DNA of 64,000 bases from Fusarium oxysporum f. sp. lycopersici 4287 (taxonomy: Eukaryota > Ascomycota > Sordariomycetes > Hypocreales > Nectriaceae): the NCBI RefSeq assembly GCF_000149955.1, contig NC_030987.1:1365387-1429386 (forward strand). Direction: 5' to 3'. Positions within the stretch are counted from its first letter, which is position 1. Each line of letters starts with the position of its first letter. Of this stretch, positions 45,150-56,385 are shown piece after piece. The position numbers and the translations under genes are program-made. The notes under the pieces are model-generated. The model worked only from the letters and a program-made list of their open reading frames with translations. It made no database searches and was not told where the DNA came from.

Positions 45150-46042
45150 ATGTCGGGCGGTGTTAAGAGAGATCGCGACGGCAATGCTCGTGTGAAGAAT
45201 GCGGGCCCGCTGAAGCAGGCTGGGCCGAGGGGCAGGTTCCATGATATGTTTGAAGGGTTCCGTGATGAGCTTGATGAGCATCATGATCGACGGGAGAGGA
45301 TTGTGAAGGCATCGCGAGATGTTACTGCTCAGAGTAAGAAGATGTGAGTTTTTGAATACTTAAAGTTTACAAGTGCAAGTTTTACTAACCAGTTTATAGC
45401 ATCTTTACCCTTCAGAGGTAAGCTCGCTCATAAAGTAGCAATCTCAGTCAAAGTCTGCTCACACACCACAGAGTCAAGCATCTCAACAAGGACTTCCCTC
45501 CTCACATCCAACAAGACATGGATACACGCCTCGAAGAAATCTCTAAACTCCTCAAAGGAATCGCACCAGATGTCCAAAATGTCAATCGCTATCGCTATAC
45601 CTTTTCCCTCCGCTGTCTGGAAGAATTCGTCGAGGCTCTCTCTTTCGCACACTACCTCCGCCACCAAACCCTCATCACACCCACACAAGCACAAGCTGCT
45701 ATGCCCAGCGATATAGCCCTCACACCAAATGACTACATGTTCGGTATCTTCGATCTATTTGGTGAGATGATGCGCTTTGCGACTGTCACGACAGCTCAGA
45801 ATGGTGAATTGGCTGGTGATGGAGGACGAAATATCATGAGTGATATTCAAGAGCTTGGGTGTGAGTTTGAGATCCTACCTGATGTGCCGACGAAGGATTG
45901 GAGAGGTAAGATGGCTGTGATGAGGCAGAGTGTCAAAAAGGTTGAGAGGTTGGGGTATGGACTTGTAGTGAGAGGGAGTGAGAGGCCAAAGGGCTGGGTG
46001 CCGGATATGAAGGATGATGCTCCTGAGCCTGTGTCACCATGA
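45150..46042 (+). CDS. Translin-associated protein X (TRAX)
   Basis: 260-residue member of the translin family. Three exons: 45150-45343, an 18-nt microexon 45400-45417, and 45472-46042. The microexon encodes IFTLQ and parts of the flanking codons, giving SKKIIFTLQRVKHLNK, which aligns with SKRTIFLLHR of animal TRAX. HDRRERIVKASRDVT and the acidic pair in CLEEFVEALSF match the region that carries the C3PO RNase Glu residues in animals. The end has LGYGLVVRGSERPKGWVPD, also typical. With translin, TRAX forms a nucleic-acid-binding complex that removes passenger RNA strands and processes tRNA fragments; translin is not in this window. The long unspliced frame around 45518 is only the last exon. 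Confidence 0.93.
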
Positions 46043-47100
46043 ACATTCATCTCCAACTCATGATGTAAGGAAACGGGCGTTGGCTGTTGTGGGATATGAT
46101 GTGCTATCTGGTTGAGTTGCTAGAGCTGGCTGCTCTAAATATCATGATCTATTTACGTTTATGGAGGACTACGGCCACGCTTGCTGATGATAAAGGAAAT
46201 AGTTGATACAAAAGATCACACTGAGATATGTTTTTCTCATCCGGGAATCTATTCTTTTACGATTAGGTGGTTTGCCTGAAACGAAAGGGCCAGCTGTGGC
46301 GTGCCCACAATTGCTGGAATCTTTGAACAATGGAACTCCGAGCTTTTGCACATCAATTACATTTAGCTAAAGATTGGTAATAGACAAAGGAGAAATCGCA
46401 ATTTCTGTAAGGATATAAGGACAATTGAAATGATTGACACTGCATCGCCTATTAGCATTCGCAGGGAACAATCATTGCCTAGGTATTCAACGGCTGTCGG
46501 CAACTGGCAGCGACCAAGCAATAACATACAAAGGGAGCATTGAAATGCATTGTCATCCTTTAGCTCTTTTTAGCGTCAAATGAAGGCGCCAGAATTACCT
46601 GGTATTATGTATCGTCAGAATCTGAGGGTCGGTCTTTCATCCTCCACCCGCGAGCAACTCATTCACACCTCGCACTTCTCATCTCAGACCATACCTTTCG
46701 TCTCGACCACCGAGAGGAAACTTGGATTTCACAAAATCTTGAACAAGAGCTTGCGACGTATTATTAGGCTTTGCAAGGACATTCTTTGAAGGCGCCGTCG
46801 CTCAGGCTCTCCAGGGCCTCATCTGTCTGCCTCTGTTTTCAGGCTCAAGCAAGCCAGCCAACCTCTCTTCTCTTCTCTTTCTTCAACCACCACCATTGAC
46901 TCTCTTCGCCGAGAAGTGACGGCGCGCAGACACCTGATAATCGGATAATCCTTCCAGCCTTCTAACAAGTCTTTCTTTTTCACTAGATCATCATCATTTC
47001 GAGGCGTTCTTCCAGGCGCAGCTCAGCGACACCGGGCGCTCAAAATCCGGTTCTAGGCGTTTCTTTTCATGGGACAAGACTCTTGAGCCAACGACTCAAT
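46043..47100. other. Intergenic region
   Basis: About 1.06 kb between the TRAX and hydrolase-fold genes. The right end (46800-47100) is C/T-rich and looks like a leader. A 69-codon frame at 46580-46789 is not supported. Confidence 0.5.
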
Positions 47101-49718
47101 ATGAATCAAACTTCTCCTCCATCGGGTGAGAAGACCTTTGCGGACCCGTCAACCCGCCCAAACCTATCCGATTCTCGGCCTGACGATCTCCAAAGCGCCG
47201 AGTTACCCAATCTTCAACAAGAAGCACAAAAGCCGACGGTTCAGAATGAAGAAGCAGCCTCTTATCGAACAACATTCTTCGTAAATGTCGACTGGAGCAT
47301 GGGCTCAACACTTGCGACTGCGAAGAACATCGTTGGCCAGATGTACGTTGAGGGTTTGGAACCTCTAGTGAGACACCATCCATACCCTATCATCCTCATC
47401 CATGGAGACTTTCACACTGGTCAGGTGAGCAGTATTATCAATATTCATCACACAAACTGATTCTAACACCCCGTAGGTCTAGACAACCAAGCCAGATGGT
47501 CAGCCTGGATGGGCCTCGTTCTTCCTCAACAAAGGCTTCCAGGTCTTTATCGTTGATTTGCCCCCTTCTGGTCGCTCCAACTTTTTGACAACCTCCCACT
47601 ACATCCACCGCGAAGCAGGCGTCAGCTCCAGTTCTATCCCGGCAAGGGGAGTCGAATCAAGCTTGACGGCGCCTGGTGTACCTCGAGAAGTCGGCGTGCC
47701 CCTCCAATATGCAAAGGCTAAGTTTCACGATAAATGGCCTGGCGTAAGCGTGGAAACCTGTGTTTATACATAAAAGTGCTGACTTTGTATAGACTGGAAT
47801 GCGTGGGGATCCCATTTTTGCCAAGTACTGCGCTTCCTTGGAGACTCTTCATCTCAACAAAGTGGAACGCCAGTCTCTCGCTCAGAATGCCCTCCAAGCG
47901 CTCCTGCGCCATGTCGGCAAGTCTATCCTCGTAGGTGAAGGATCAGGTGGAGCCGCGGCTTGGTTAGCTACCGACGTTGAACCTGACCTCGTCGCTGGTG
48001 CCGTTGTTCTCGAGCCACCAGGACCTCCTTTTGGCACGGCATGCCCCAAAGAACGAAATCCTTACCGCGAGTACACACCTTTCATTCAGTATGAGGAAGG
48101 GACCCGAATCTACGGATTGACGGACATTCCTCTTACCTACGATCCTCCAGCACATCCACATGGAGGATATGACCATCCTGAGAAGAACCCGCTCGACATA
48201 ACCCAACTTACTTCGCCTGATGGAAAGAGCGAGTGTTTCGTACAGTCTCCAAAGCCTCGCAAGCTCATCAACATCAAGAAAGTGCCTAATGCGGTTGTCA
48301 CAGCGCATGCCAGCTCGCATGGCATGTACGACTGGGCGACGGTGGTTTTCATGCTACAAGCTGGCGTCAAATGCGATCTGATCAAGCTTGAGGAAAAGAA
48401 CATACTGGGCAACGGGCACTTGATGTTTCTCGAGACGAACAGCAATGAGATTGCTCAGGTTCTCATGGATTGGATCTCGGAGAACGCGATACCAGCGTCA
48501 TTCCAAAAGCTGGTCTCAGAACCTACACCACCGCCAGAGTTCAGCGAGTTTGTGGACACTGTCGAAAGACTGAGTCCTCAAAGGGAGGCAAGTGTCGAAT
48601 CTATCAGCTCGCGAAAGACACAATCACTGGGCTCTCAGTCGATGGACCAGGAAATGAGCCTAGTTCGGCTTCCAGAAACACCGCAGCCCTTGTGCGAGCT
48701 AGAAAATAGACCTCACCAACCCGAGTCCTCGGGCGAACATTCGATTGGAAACTCCAACAAGAGAGCCGCTCTGTCATCTGGACAGACAACCATCAGTATT
48801 AGTAACAATGCCGATTCTCCTTATCCACCTTCAACGTTGGTTGATGATCCGAAACGACGACGAATCGTTCTCGCTACTGGGATGTCCACTCCGTCATCAG
48901 CATCTTCTGCAATCTCATCTTCTCAGGAGAGCTCTGACCAGACACAACCCACGGAAGTTGGTCAAGTTCCACCACAGCAGATCCAGACCACGACGGAAGA
49001 GAAGCCTGTTTACGATATTTCTCTATTGAAGCCCACTCTCCCAAGGGGGGTGCCCTCTTATCTGAAACTCCCGCTCAATAAAGACAATCAACCTTGGATG
49101 GCAAGCCCTGCACTAAGCCTCCCCGGTCAACCTCAAGCTTCCGGGCTCTTCAACGGGCAAGCAAACGCTTTGTATGAGCATTTTCCAATTGCTCAGCAAA
49201 TCAACGCATTGCAGAGAGACTATCAGCGTAGTTTCACACCCAACAAGAACCACACGACGGCCCGCTTTGAGTGTCAAACTGGATCCATGGACAAGTCTAT
49301 TGCAACGACGATGTATGATCAGAAAAGTCATCCCTCTGGCTTGGCTTACCCAGGTTCAATCCCTGGATCGAACTTTCAGTCGTGGTCGCCCATTCCGCAA
49401 GCACAGCAACAGGGTTCTTATCCCCAACGACTGGGCCATTCGCCTGCACTGAATGGCGGAGGTGGACTCATGCCGGTCCCGACTTCGACGCCGACCGGAG
49501 ATCAGTTTACAACGGCAACTCTTACTGGACCCTATAACACTTTGATGCCACCTTCGACCCAGGGCAGTCACTTCCACAGCCTTTTTGGTACTTATCCGCA
49601 GATAACGCCCCCGAGTCCATCTCCGGCTCCCAGGCCATCATCGAACCCTCCTGCGTTCAACTTGAGCATGGGATCGCCTGCTCCTCCTGCGCAGCAGAAA
49701 ACACCAGCCTCCAAGTGA
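47101..49718 (+). CDS. Alpha/beta-hydrolase-fold protein with long disordered tail
   Basis: 836-residue protein in three exons (47101-47424, 47483-47743, 47793-49718). Intron 1 is best closed at TCTAG (47482), because the earlier GTAG acceptor would place a stop in frame. The alpha/beta-hydrolase fold spans about residues 50-440: PIILIHGDFHTGQ (strand and oxyanion region, about 96-108), FQVFIVDLPPSGRS, ILVGEGSGGAAAW (240-252) at the nucleophile elbow, and GNGHLMFLE with the expected late His. At the elbow the pattern G-x-S-x-G reads GEGSG, so the usual Ser is Gly245. The protein may be a non-hydrolytic member, as seen in some fungal relatives. The last 390 residues are Ser/Pro/Gln-rich and probably disordered. 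Role unknown. Confidence 0.85.
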
Positions 49719-50284
49719 GGCCGCTAAGTCTCGCCTGAGTGGAGGCTAGTTTCTGGAATGGGCAAAACATTTACAAGTGACTAGGCGTGATATCAGAAAG
49801 GCTATGAATGCGGACAGTGTTGATCTGGGCATATTGAGCAAAGTGCGAGATGTAACTTGCTATAGCCAATATTCATCGAATTGAATGTTTGGAGCAAATA
49901 ACAGAAATCAATGCAAGTTCTATATTCACAATGAAATCTCAACGTGAAATGGTCAGAGTACGAAATTAAGTCGGTTGATATCACTAACATGGAGCTGTAG
50001 CTAAAGTGGAGAGCTGACGCCATAGTTTGCACCGCCACCCGTTCCTGGGCTGCCTAAAACGCCACAATTTCCCCGTTCTATCCCTCCCCCACATGACCTC
50101 CCCGAGCACTTCCCTGTGGGCCTCGCATCATCGATGAGTGACCCGAACGTTCCATCACTTTAACCATTTTAACCTCGAAAACCAATCCTGCTACGACACC
50201 TCCCTCGTACGACCTTTCTTTCAACCAACTCAACCCACAAACGATTGAAGGACTTCTCGCTAAGTACGCGCACTTATCGCCGCG
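49719..50284. other. Intergenic region
   Basis: About 565 bp before BXI1. A C/T-rich tract at 50060-50270 fits the BXI1 leader. The minus-strand frame 50078-50689 is a shadow over BXI1 and its leader. Confidence 0.5.
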
Positions 50285-51224
50285 ATGGCTTCCAACACCA
50301 AGTACCAGCCAGCTCCTCAGAGCGACCCCGACGACTACACCCACGCGCCCCCCGCCTACGCTGAGGGTTCGGCTGCTCGCGATGAGACCCAAGGCCTCTT
50401 TGGTGCGCCCCGCGATAGCGAGGACAACCTCCCCGATGATTTCAAGGTAGGAATAGATACGTTTGATGCAAGGCGAATTAAGAAATGCTGACATGATGTC
50501 CAGTTCGGCGGCTCTGTGGCTGAGGCTACTGTTGATATCCGCAACCAGTTCGTTCGCAAGGTCTACACCATCCTCACTGTCCAGCTCCTCGCCACTGCTG
50601 GAGTGAGCAGCCTCACATTTTTCAGCACTGGTTACAAGGACTGGATCCAGAGCCACCCCGGTGTCGTTTGGGCTTCGGTAAGTTCTCACTGAGTAGCGGG
50701 ATCATGAACATGAACGACTGACACATTCACAGCTCTTTGGTGCCATGATCTTCATGGGCTTGACCTACTGGAAGCGCAAGTCTTACCCGACTAACCTCCT
50801 CTTCCTCTCGCTCTTCACCCTCGCCGAAGCTTACACCATCTCTGTTATCGTATCATTCTACAAGACATCCATCGTTCTCAACGCTGTCGTTCTTACTGCC
50901 GGAATCTTTGTCTTCCTCACTCTCTTCGCTTGTCAGACAAAGTACGACTTCACATCATGGATGCCTTACCTCTTCGGTGCCCTGTGGGGTCTCGTTATCT
51001 TCAGCTTCATGGCCATGTTCTTCCCTTACAGCTCTACCGGCGAGCTCATCTACGGCGGCCTTGCTGCTCTGATTTTCAGTGGCTACATCCTTGTCGACAC
51101 CCAGCTTGTCCTTCGCCACCACCATGTCGAGGAGGAGATTGCTGCTGCCATCAGCCTTTACCTCGACATCATCAACCTCTTCCTCGCTATTCTGCGCATT
51201 CTCAACAGCCAGTCTAATAACTAA
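50285..51224 (+). CDS. BXI1: Bax inhibitor family protein (TMBIM/Bxi1)
   Basis: 275-residue protein in three exons (50285-50446, 50504-50677, 50733-51224), all junctions in phase 0. A Pro/Asp-rich cytosolic tail of about 60 residues is followed by seven hydrophobic helices. TMBIM landmarks are VRKVYTILTVQLLATAG at helix 1, the GLTYWKRKSYPTNLLFLSLF loop, AEAYTISVIVSFY, and the two acidic sites thought to gate Ca2+/H+ leak: SGYILVDTQ and YLDIINLFLAILR near the end. Yeast Bxi1/Ybh3 is found in ER, mitochondrial and vacuolar membranes and affects cell death and the unfolded-protein response. In fungi this is the usual lifeguard-type member. Confidence 0.94.
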
Positions 51225-52116
51225 GCAATACCGACCTGTAAAAGTTTAACGAGGCGTAGACACGAGACCTGTGGACCGATGACTCGGTTCTTAACTTCCA
51301 CCACTGTGCTACCAAGATTGTGTTATGCGAGCTGTGTCTGATTCAAGAGCTATCTTAATTGTTGTGTTGCGAACGGTTTCCCTAGTCAGACTATGGATTT
51401 TTGGCGTTTCTGGAGAAAGTTTGGTTTCCCTTACTACGCGTTGGATTGGGCTGTCTAAGTGGCTTATACTCAAGACAGGACAATTGATAGTCATCATCAT
51501 AAACCTAGGCATCATGAGTATTTGCAAGTTTCAAGATTTAGCAAGTGTTTTAAGAGTTCAACAATCGTATTACAAAAAATATTGAATTTATTTGATATCA
51601 GCATTAGAAGGCCACTAGAAAAAAGAAACAATCAAGGTTGTGTCGCCCAAGAATGGACAACGATGTACGCCCAATACAAGTCTAATATGACCACAAGATG
51701 GCACCAGGACACGGCAATATGTCCTATCCGCCAGTCGTCTGCATGCATCGTATCGTAGCGCAAGGGCGTCTTCATCCCGTTAAGACACTCCCCGCACGCT
51801 GCGTCCCTACAACAGCCAGATACATAATGACCCTCCCTTGAGAATGCTTCTAAACAATGGGTAGCCGCCCGCCATCCCAGGGAAACCGTTTCCAGATGGC
51901 ATGCCCAGAATCGTTTTAAGAATAGCAGACGTTTGATGAGTGAAGGAGGGCGGCGAAGAAAAAAGAAAACGACAACTCAATTGTTCAGCAGCAGGGGGAA
52001 TATTCTCATCTTTCTCTTCAGTCATGGGAGAGGAAAAACCAACGCCAGCAATAGACAATAGTCCAACGTCGCATTTTTGAAACACCGCAAAAGACCTAAA
52101 ATGTGAAGTGATAGGT
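51225..52116. other. Convergent intergenic region
   Basis: About 890 bp between the stops of BXI1 (+) and the septin gene (-). It should contain both 3' UTRs; no further gene is seen. Confidence 0.5.
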
Positions 52117-53710
52117 CTAGTTGAGTGGCTCCTCGCCATTGGGCTCAGGTGTGCCAGTGGCCTGAGAAGCAGCCTCTCGTTGCATGCGGGCCTCGATCTC
52201 TCGGAGCTGGGACTCGCGGGCCAATAGCTCTTGTCGCTTTTCGTTGATCTCGCGCTGCACCTTGAGTTCGATCTCGCGCAGCTTCTCCTCCTCTCGTCGG
52301 AGCTGCTCTTCCTTGAGGCGAACTGACTGAGAGGCAAGGTCCTCAGGGTTCATTGAGCTATCGGCACTAAAAACAGGTCAGCTGTGGTCCATATCCGAGA
52401 TTTTGGTCAAAACTCACTTTCCGGAAGCACCCTCAACGCTCTTAGACAGCTTCTCGGTACGGTAGTTCTCGTACAAGAAGTCGTGGGTGATTTCCTTCAA
52501 ATCAGCCAAGTGGCTGTGAAGCAGGGCAGATCGAATAGCAAGGAAGTCGGAGTGACGAGGGTTATCAACCTCGACAACACCCCAGGGGTAATGACGAGCG
52601 CGAACCTTGCGGCCACCAATCTCAACAACCTCCTCGGATCCAACGATGGCGAAAGGCATAAGGCCACGGAGCTCAGCGTTCTCCTCAACGGTATCCTCAT
52701 CGTCCTCCTCAATGTCGTAGGGGAAGTTGTAGACGGGAATGCGGTAGTGCTCGATGTCCTCCATAACCAGCTTCTTGGACTCGGCGAGCTCGGCGGGGGT
52801 GAGCGAATCGGCACGACCAATAACGGGGATAACGTTGACACGAGGAGCGAGGCGCTTCATGAGCTCGATGTCGAGTTCTCGGAGGCTGCAAACGTCAGTC
52901 GTGTCCGAAGAGTTAGGAGCTTATAAAACATACCCATGACCAGTGGGAGTGATAAAGTAAAGCATAGCATGGACTCGGTTGTCTCTGAAGCGGGGGTTAC
53001 GCTTGATACGAGACTCCTCGGCAAGAATATCATCATATTGTCTCTCGAGGTAGCCGACGATCTCTGAGAAGCTGGCATTGGGTTAGTGGGGGGGTAAAAA
53101 CATGGACCGCGATACTAGCTTACCTAGCCTCGTTGTCAATCTGGTCACCGAAGCCGGGGGTATCGACAATTGTGAGGGAGATGCGAGTACCCTCCTCGTC
53201 AAGCTCGAGCTCTATAGTCCAATTAATATCGTGTATGCATGTAACGATAATTGGATGTACGTACCGACAGTGATGGGCTTGATCTTGACACCATCCTCAA
53301 CGTGGGCGCTGCCAGCATCGTCGGACTCCTTGTGATCGAGAACGCTCTTTCCGCAGAGTGTGTTGACAAACGTGGTACGGCCTGTCGATTGTAAGCTTGA
53401 TGTATTATTTTAATCGTTACGGGACTCTTGTAGCTGTCGTCGCAGCTGTTCTCGCAAGGGGCCACGTACCAGTGCCTGAAGCACCGCAGACCATCAGGCA
53501 GAACTGAATACCCTTCTTGACATTCTTCTTTCGACGGATCATCTTCTATTGGGGAGTAGGAGTTAGCGAGCTGAGATCTAAATGGTAGGCGCGCGAAAGT
53601 TTTGGTCCATGGAATCATGCGGAAAACGGTAGCTTCAACGGCGGTGGCATCCACACGACAGGACAGAACAGGACCGGAGGGGAGATAGCACATACGCCCA
53701 TGGACGACAT
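52117..53710 (-). CDS. CDC11: Septin, Cdc11/AspA group
   Basis: 383-residue septin in seven exons: 53696-53710, 53470-53545, 53265-53381, 53124-53211, 52934-53071, 52418-52885 and 52117-52366. The first exon has only five codons (MSSMG) and is followed by a 150-nt intron. The GTPase domain shows G1 as GASGTGRTT (26-34), with Arg in place of the P-loop Lys as is usual for the Cdc11 group, G3 as VDTPGFGD, and G4 as IGRADSLT. The septin unique element contains DNPRHSDFLAIRSALL. The C-terminus is a Glu/Arg-rich coiled coil (RLKEEQLRREEEKLREIELK). Septins form filaments at septa, hyphal tips and branch points. The frame holds through all seven exons, which supports the joins. Confidence 0.96.
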
Positions 53711-54924
53711 CTTGAAGATTGGATTCGCGAAGTTAAGGTGAAGCTGAGGAGATACGGCAGGAATAGGTCGAAGGCACCAAACGTCGAGCAACGACTCAAA
53801 TCGAGTATGGTTTTGCTTGCGGTGGTTGAAGTGGAAACTTGGGGAACCTGAACCAAGGGGAAAATGTTAAAGGAGGCTAGGAGCCAGAGCCAGGAGAGAA
53901 GGATACGGGTCGTGTTGGACTTGGGTTGCTCAAGGGGTATGGGCAATTTCACACCTGGCCAATCGTTCCTCCTCTAAGATTCAGGGGAAGTGCCTAAGCT
54001 AGAGTGCCAGTGCTAACAAATGCCAGCTGGAGCAGCAGGTGCACCCCTACACTACGAAATCCACACTTTCCAGCACCCTGTAAAGCCAGACCGCCTTCCC
54101 GCCCAAGGGACCACTAGCGGACCCTCAACGAGCCTTACTGTGGCGCTTGCTTCAATCAGAGCTCATTCTTTTGTTTCATCACGTGATATCATTCTTCTGT
54201 CCCTTGAAATCTCTCGGCAATGGTAAAAGAAAAACTAGGGACTTTCATCATAAATACTTAGGTAAATTTAGGATGGTCTATGGTAAATTTAGGAGGCTCC
54301 TGGACTAAGGATAGGTAGATTGTTTTCTGCCTTTAACTTAAAGTCAAGTCTTCAAAGAACCTCTTATTGAGTTGCGCCACAATACATTGTTGGTATCAGT
54401 GGCTGAATGTAAGGACTGTGGCTGTTAGGTACCGTGACGCGGTTCGAGTTGTCCAGTGGATGAGACATAGTAGACAAACAAGAGTTACTCTAACATCGAA
54501 CGCTCCCTTTTGTCTATGCTCCTGCTTTGGATATAAGACACATTATTACCGTTGTTATTATGGAATTTTCTGTTCATTCATAGATTTATAACACAATCTT
54601 GTTTCTCATAAAGCCTCTCCGCAGTCTAAATCAAACCTCCGATACGCAGGTACAGGCTCTACTCATCAGTGGTGGATCTATAAGCGACATCAAATAAACC
54701 TACATAATAAGCACATAAGGTTTCGGAGCCTTCGAGATGTTATTCATTTCATGGTAACATTCCCTGATAAACTTCATCAACCAATCATTATTGCTCGAAA
54801 CTTGTTTCTCGACATCATCATCAACATCACGTTCGCCTCAGCTTTGACTTACCCCTCTCAGCTCTCGCATCGGAAACTAGATCCGTAGGCCTAGACTGAA
54901 CTTGTACATATCAACTCATTCACG
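53711..54924. other. Divergent intergenic region
   Basis: 1.2 kb between the septin (-) and PROPPIN (+) starts. The middle (about 54240-54600) is AT-rich and carries a 13-bp direct repeat (listed separately). No gene is supported. Confidence 0.5.
54261..54294. repeat. Direct repeat GGTAAATTTAGGA, two copies
   Basis: The 13-mer GGTAAATTTAGGA occurs at 54261-54273 and 54282-54294. The surrounding ACTTAGGTAAATTTAG (54256-54271) occurs in inverse orientation at 13653-13668. Confidence 0.75.
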
Positions 54925-56220
54925 ATGAACGTACGGCCACCGATCGAGGCTTCTAGCACTGAGGCTGTACTGTCTGTCTCTTTCAATAACGATGCAAGTT
55001 GCTTTTCTGTAGGCCTTGGCTCAGGTATCTGCAGTAAGTCATCTTCTACAATCCTGTGTATTTCCCTTCACTAACACTCATCTCAGTCTTCCACACAAAG
55101 TCATGCCTTCTCAAGGCTTCAAGAGGTATGTCCATCATATAAGGTTTATATACGCACATGCTCACAGCCTCATAGATTTCAACGCTGGCATCGGCCTCGT
55201 TCAAATGATGGGTACAACCAACTACCTTGCTCTTGTTGGTGGCGGCAGGTCGCCCAAGTTTGCCATGAACAAGGTAACCTATCATGGTAAACTGTCGAGC
55301 TCTTCGCTTACCAGAAATAGGCTATAATATGGGACGACATGAAGGGCAAAGTTGCCTTGGAAATCACAGCATTGACAGCAATTCGTGGCGTCCAACTGGG
55401 TAGGGAGCGCATCGCTGTTGTCCTACAAAATAGCGTGCGCGTCTACTCGTTCGCCAAACCTCCGGATTTACTTCATGTTTACGAAACTGCAGATAATCTC
55501 CTCGGTCTTTGCTGTCTTTCTGAGAAGAAGCTTGCCTTCCCCGGCCGAACTGCTGGACAGATACAACTGATCGAGTTGGCGACCGGGAATGTCAGCATCA
55601 TTCCGGCCCACTCTTCAGCCCTCAAGGCCATTGCATTGAGCCCAGATGGCGAACTTCTGGCCAGTGCAAGCGAAACAGGTACACTAATCCGTGTTTACGC
55701 TACAAGCAACTGTGCCAGGCTTGCTGAACTTCGGCGTGGCATTGATCCTGCGACTATCTTTTCTCTTGCCTTCTCACCTTGCGGAACGATGCTTGCCTGT
55801 ACCTCTGACAAGTCCACCCTTCACATCTTCGACGTACCACATCCACGAAAGCCAGGAATGACCCGAAGTCAACAGCTCGGCGCTTCTGGATCAGACCCCG
55901 GTGACGGGACGGGGAAGTGGGGTATCCTCAGCAAGATTCCACTGATGCCTCGAGTCTTTTCCGACGTCTACTCTTTCAGCTCAGCGCCTTTTGAGGCTGG
56001 TGATGAAGCTGCTATAGGGGGCATTTCTTTCTCAGAGAGCACTGTTCTAGGAACATCACGGCCTCCAAAGGGCGTCATTGGCTGGATCGGCGATGATAGT
56101 CTTGTTGTTATAGGAGCTGGGCATGATGCACGATGGGAGAAGTTCATTATTGTTGACGGCGAAGATGGAAAGCGACACTGCGTAAGGGAAGGCTGGAAGC
56201 GTTATTTGGGCAACACATGA
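54925..56220 (+). CDS. HSV2: PROPPIN WD40 protein (Hsv2/WIPI3-4 type)
   Basis: 381-residue phosphoinositide-binding beta-propeller in four exons: 54925-55033, 55087-55125 (39 nt), 55176-55273 and 55321-56220. The first three exons encode blade 1 (SFNNDASCFSVGLGSG, IFHTKSCLLKASR|DFNAGIG) and MMGTTNYLALVGGG. After K|AIIWDD the frame is continuous. The PI3P-binding motif is LRRG (219-222) in AELRRGIDPATIFSLAFSP; Leu rather than Phe here is typical of Hsv2 and WIPI3/4 rather than Atg18. Such proteins act in autophagosome membrane growth and in micro-autophagy of the nucleus. It ends 165 bp from the convergent IST3 gene. Confidence 0.94.
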
Positions 56221-56385
56221 GCCAAGTGAGGCCCTGCTACAAGGCAAGCTAATGATCACAAGGGATACGACTCTTAATGCTGGGCAAACTTGGGATGGGC
56301 GTTTGAGGGGTTCAGGATAAGTAGAGCTACTTTGGACCGAGAGAAATATTGTTTTACAGCATAATGTGCTTTAATCGTCGCGCCG

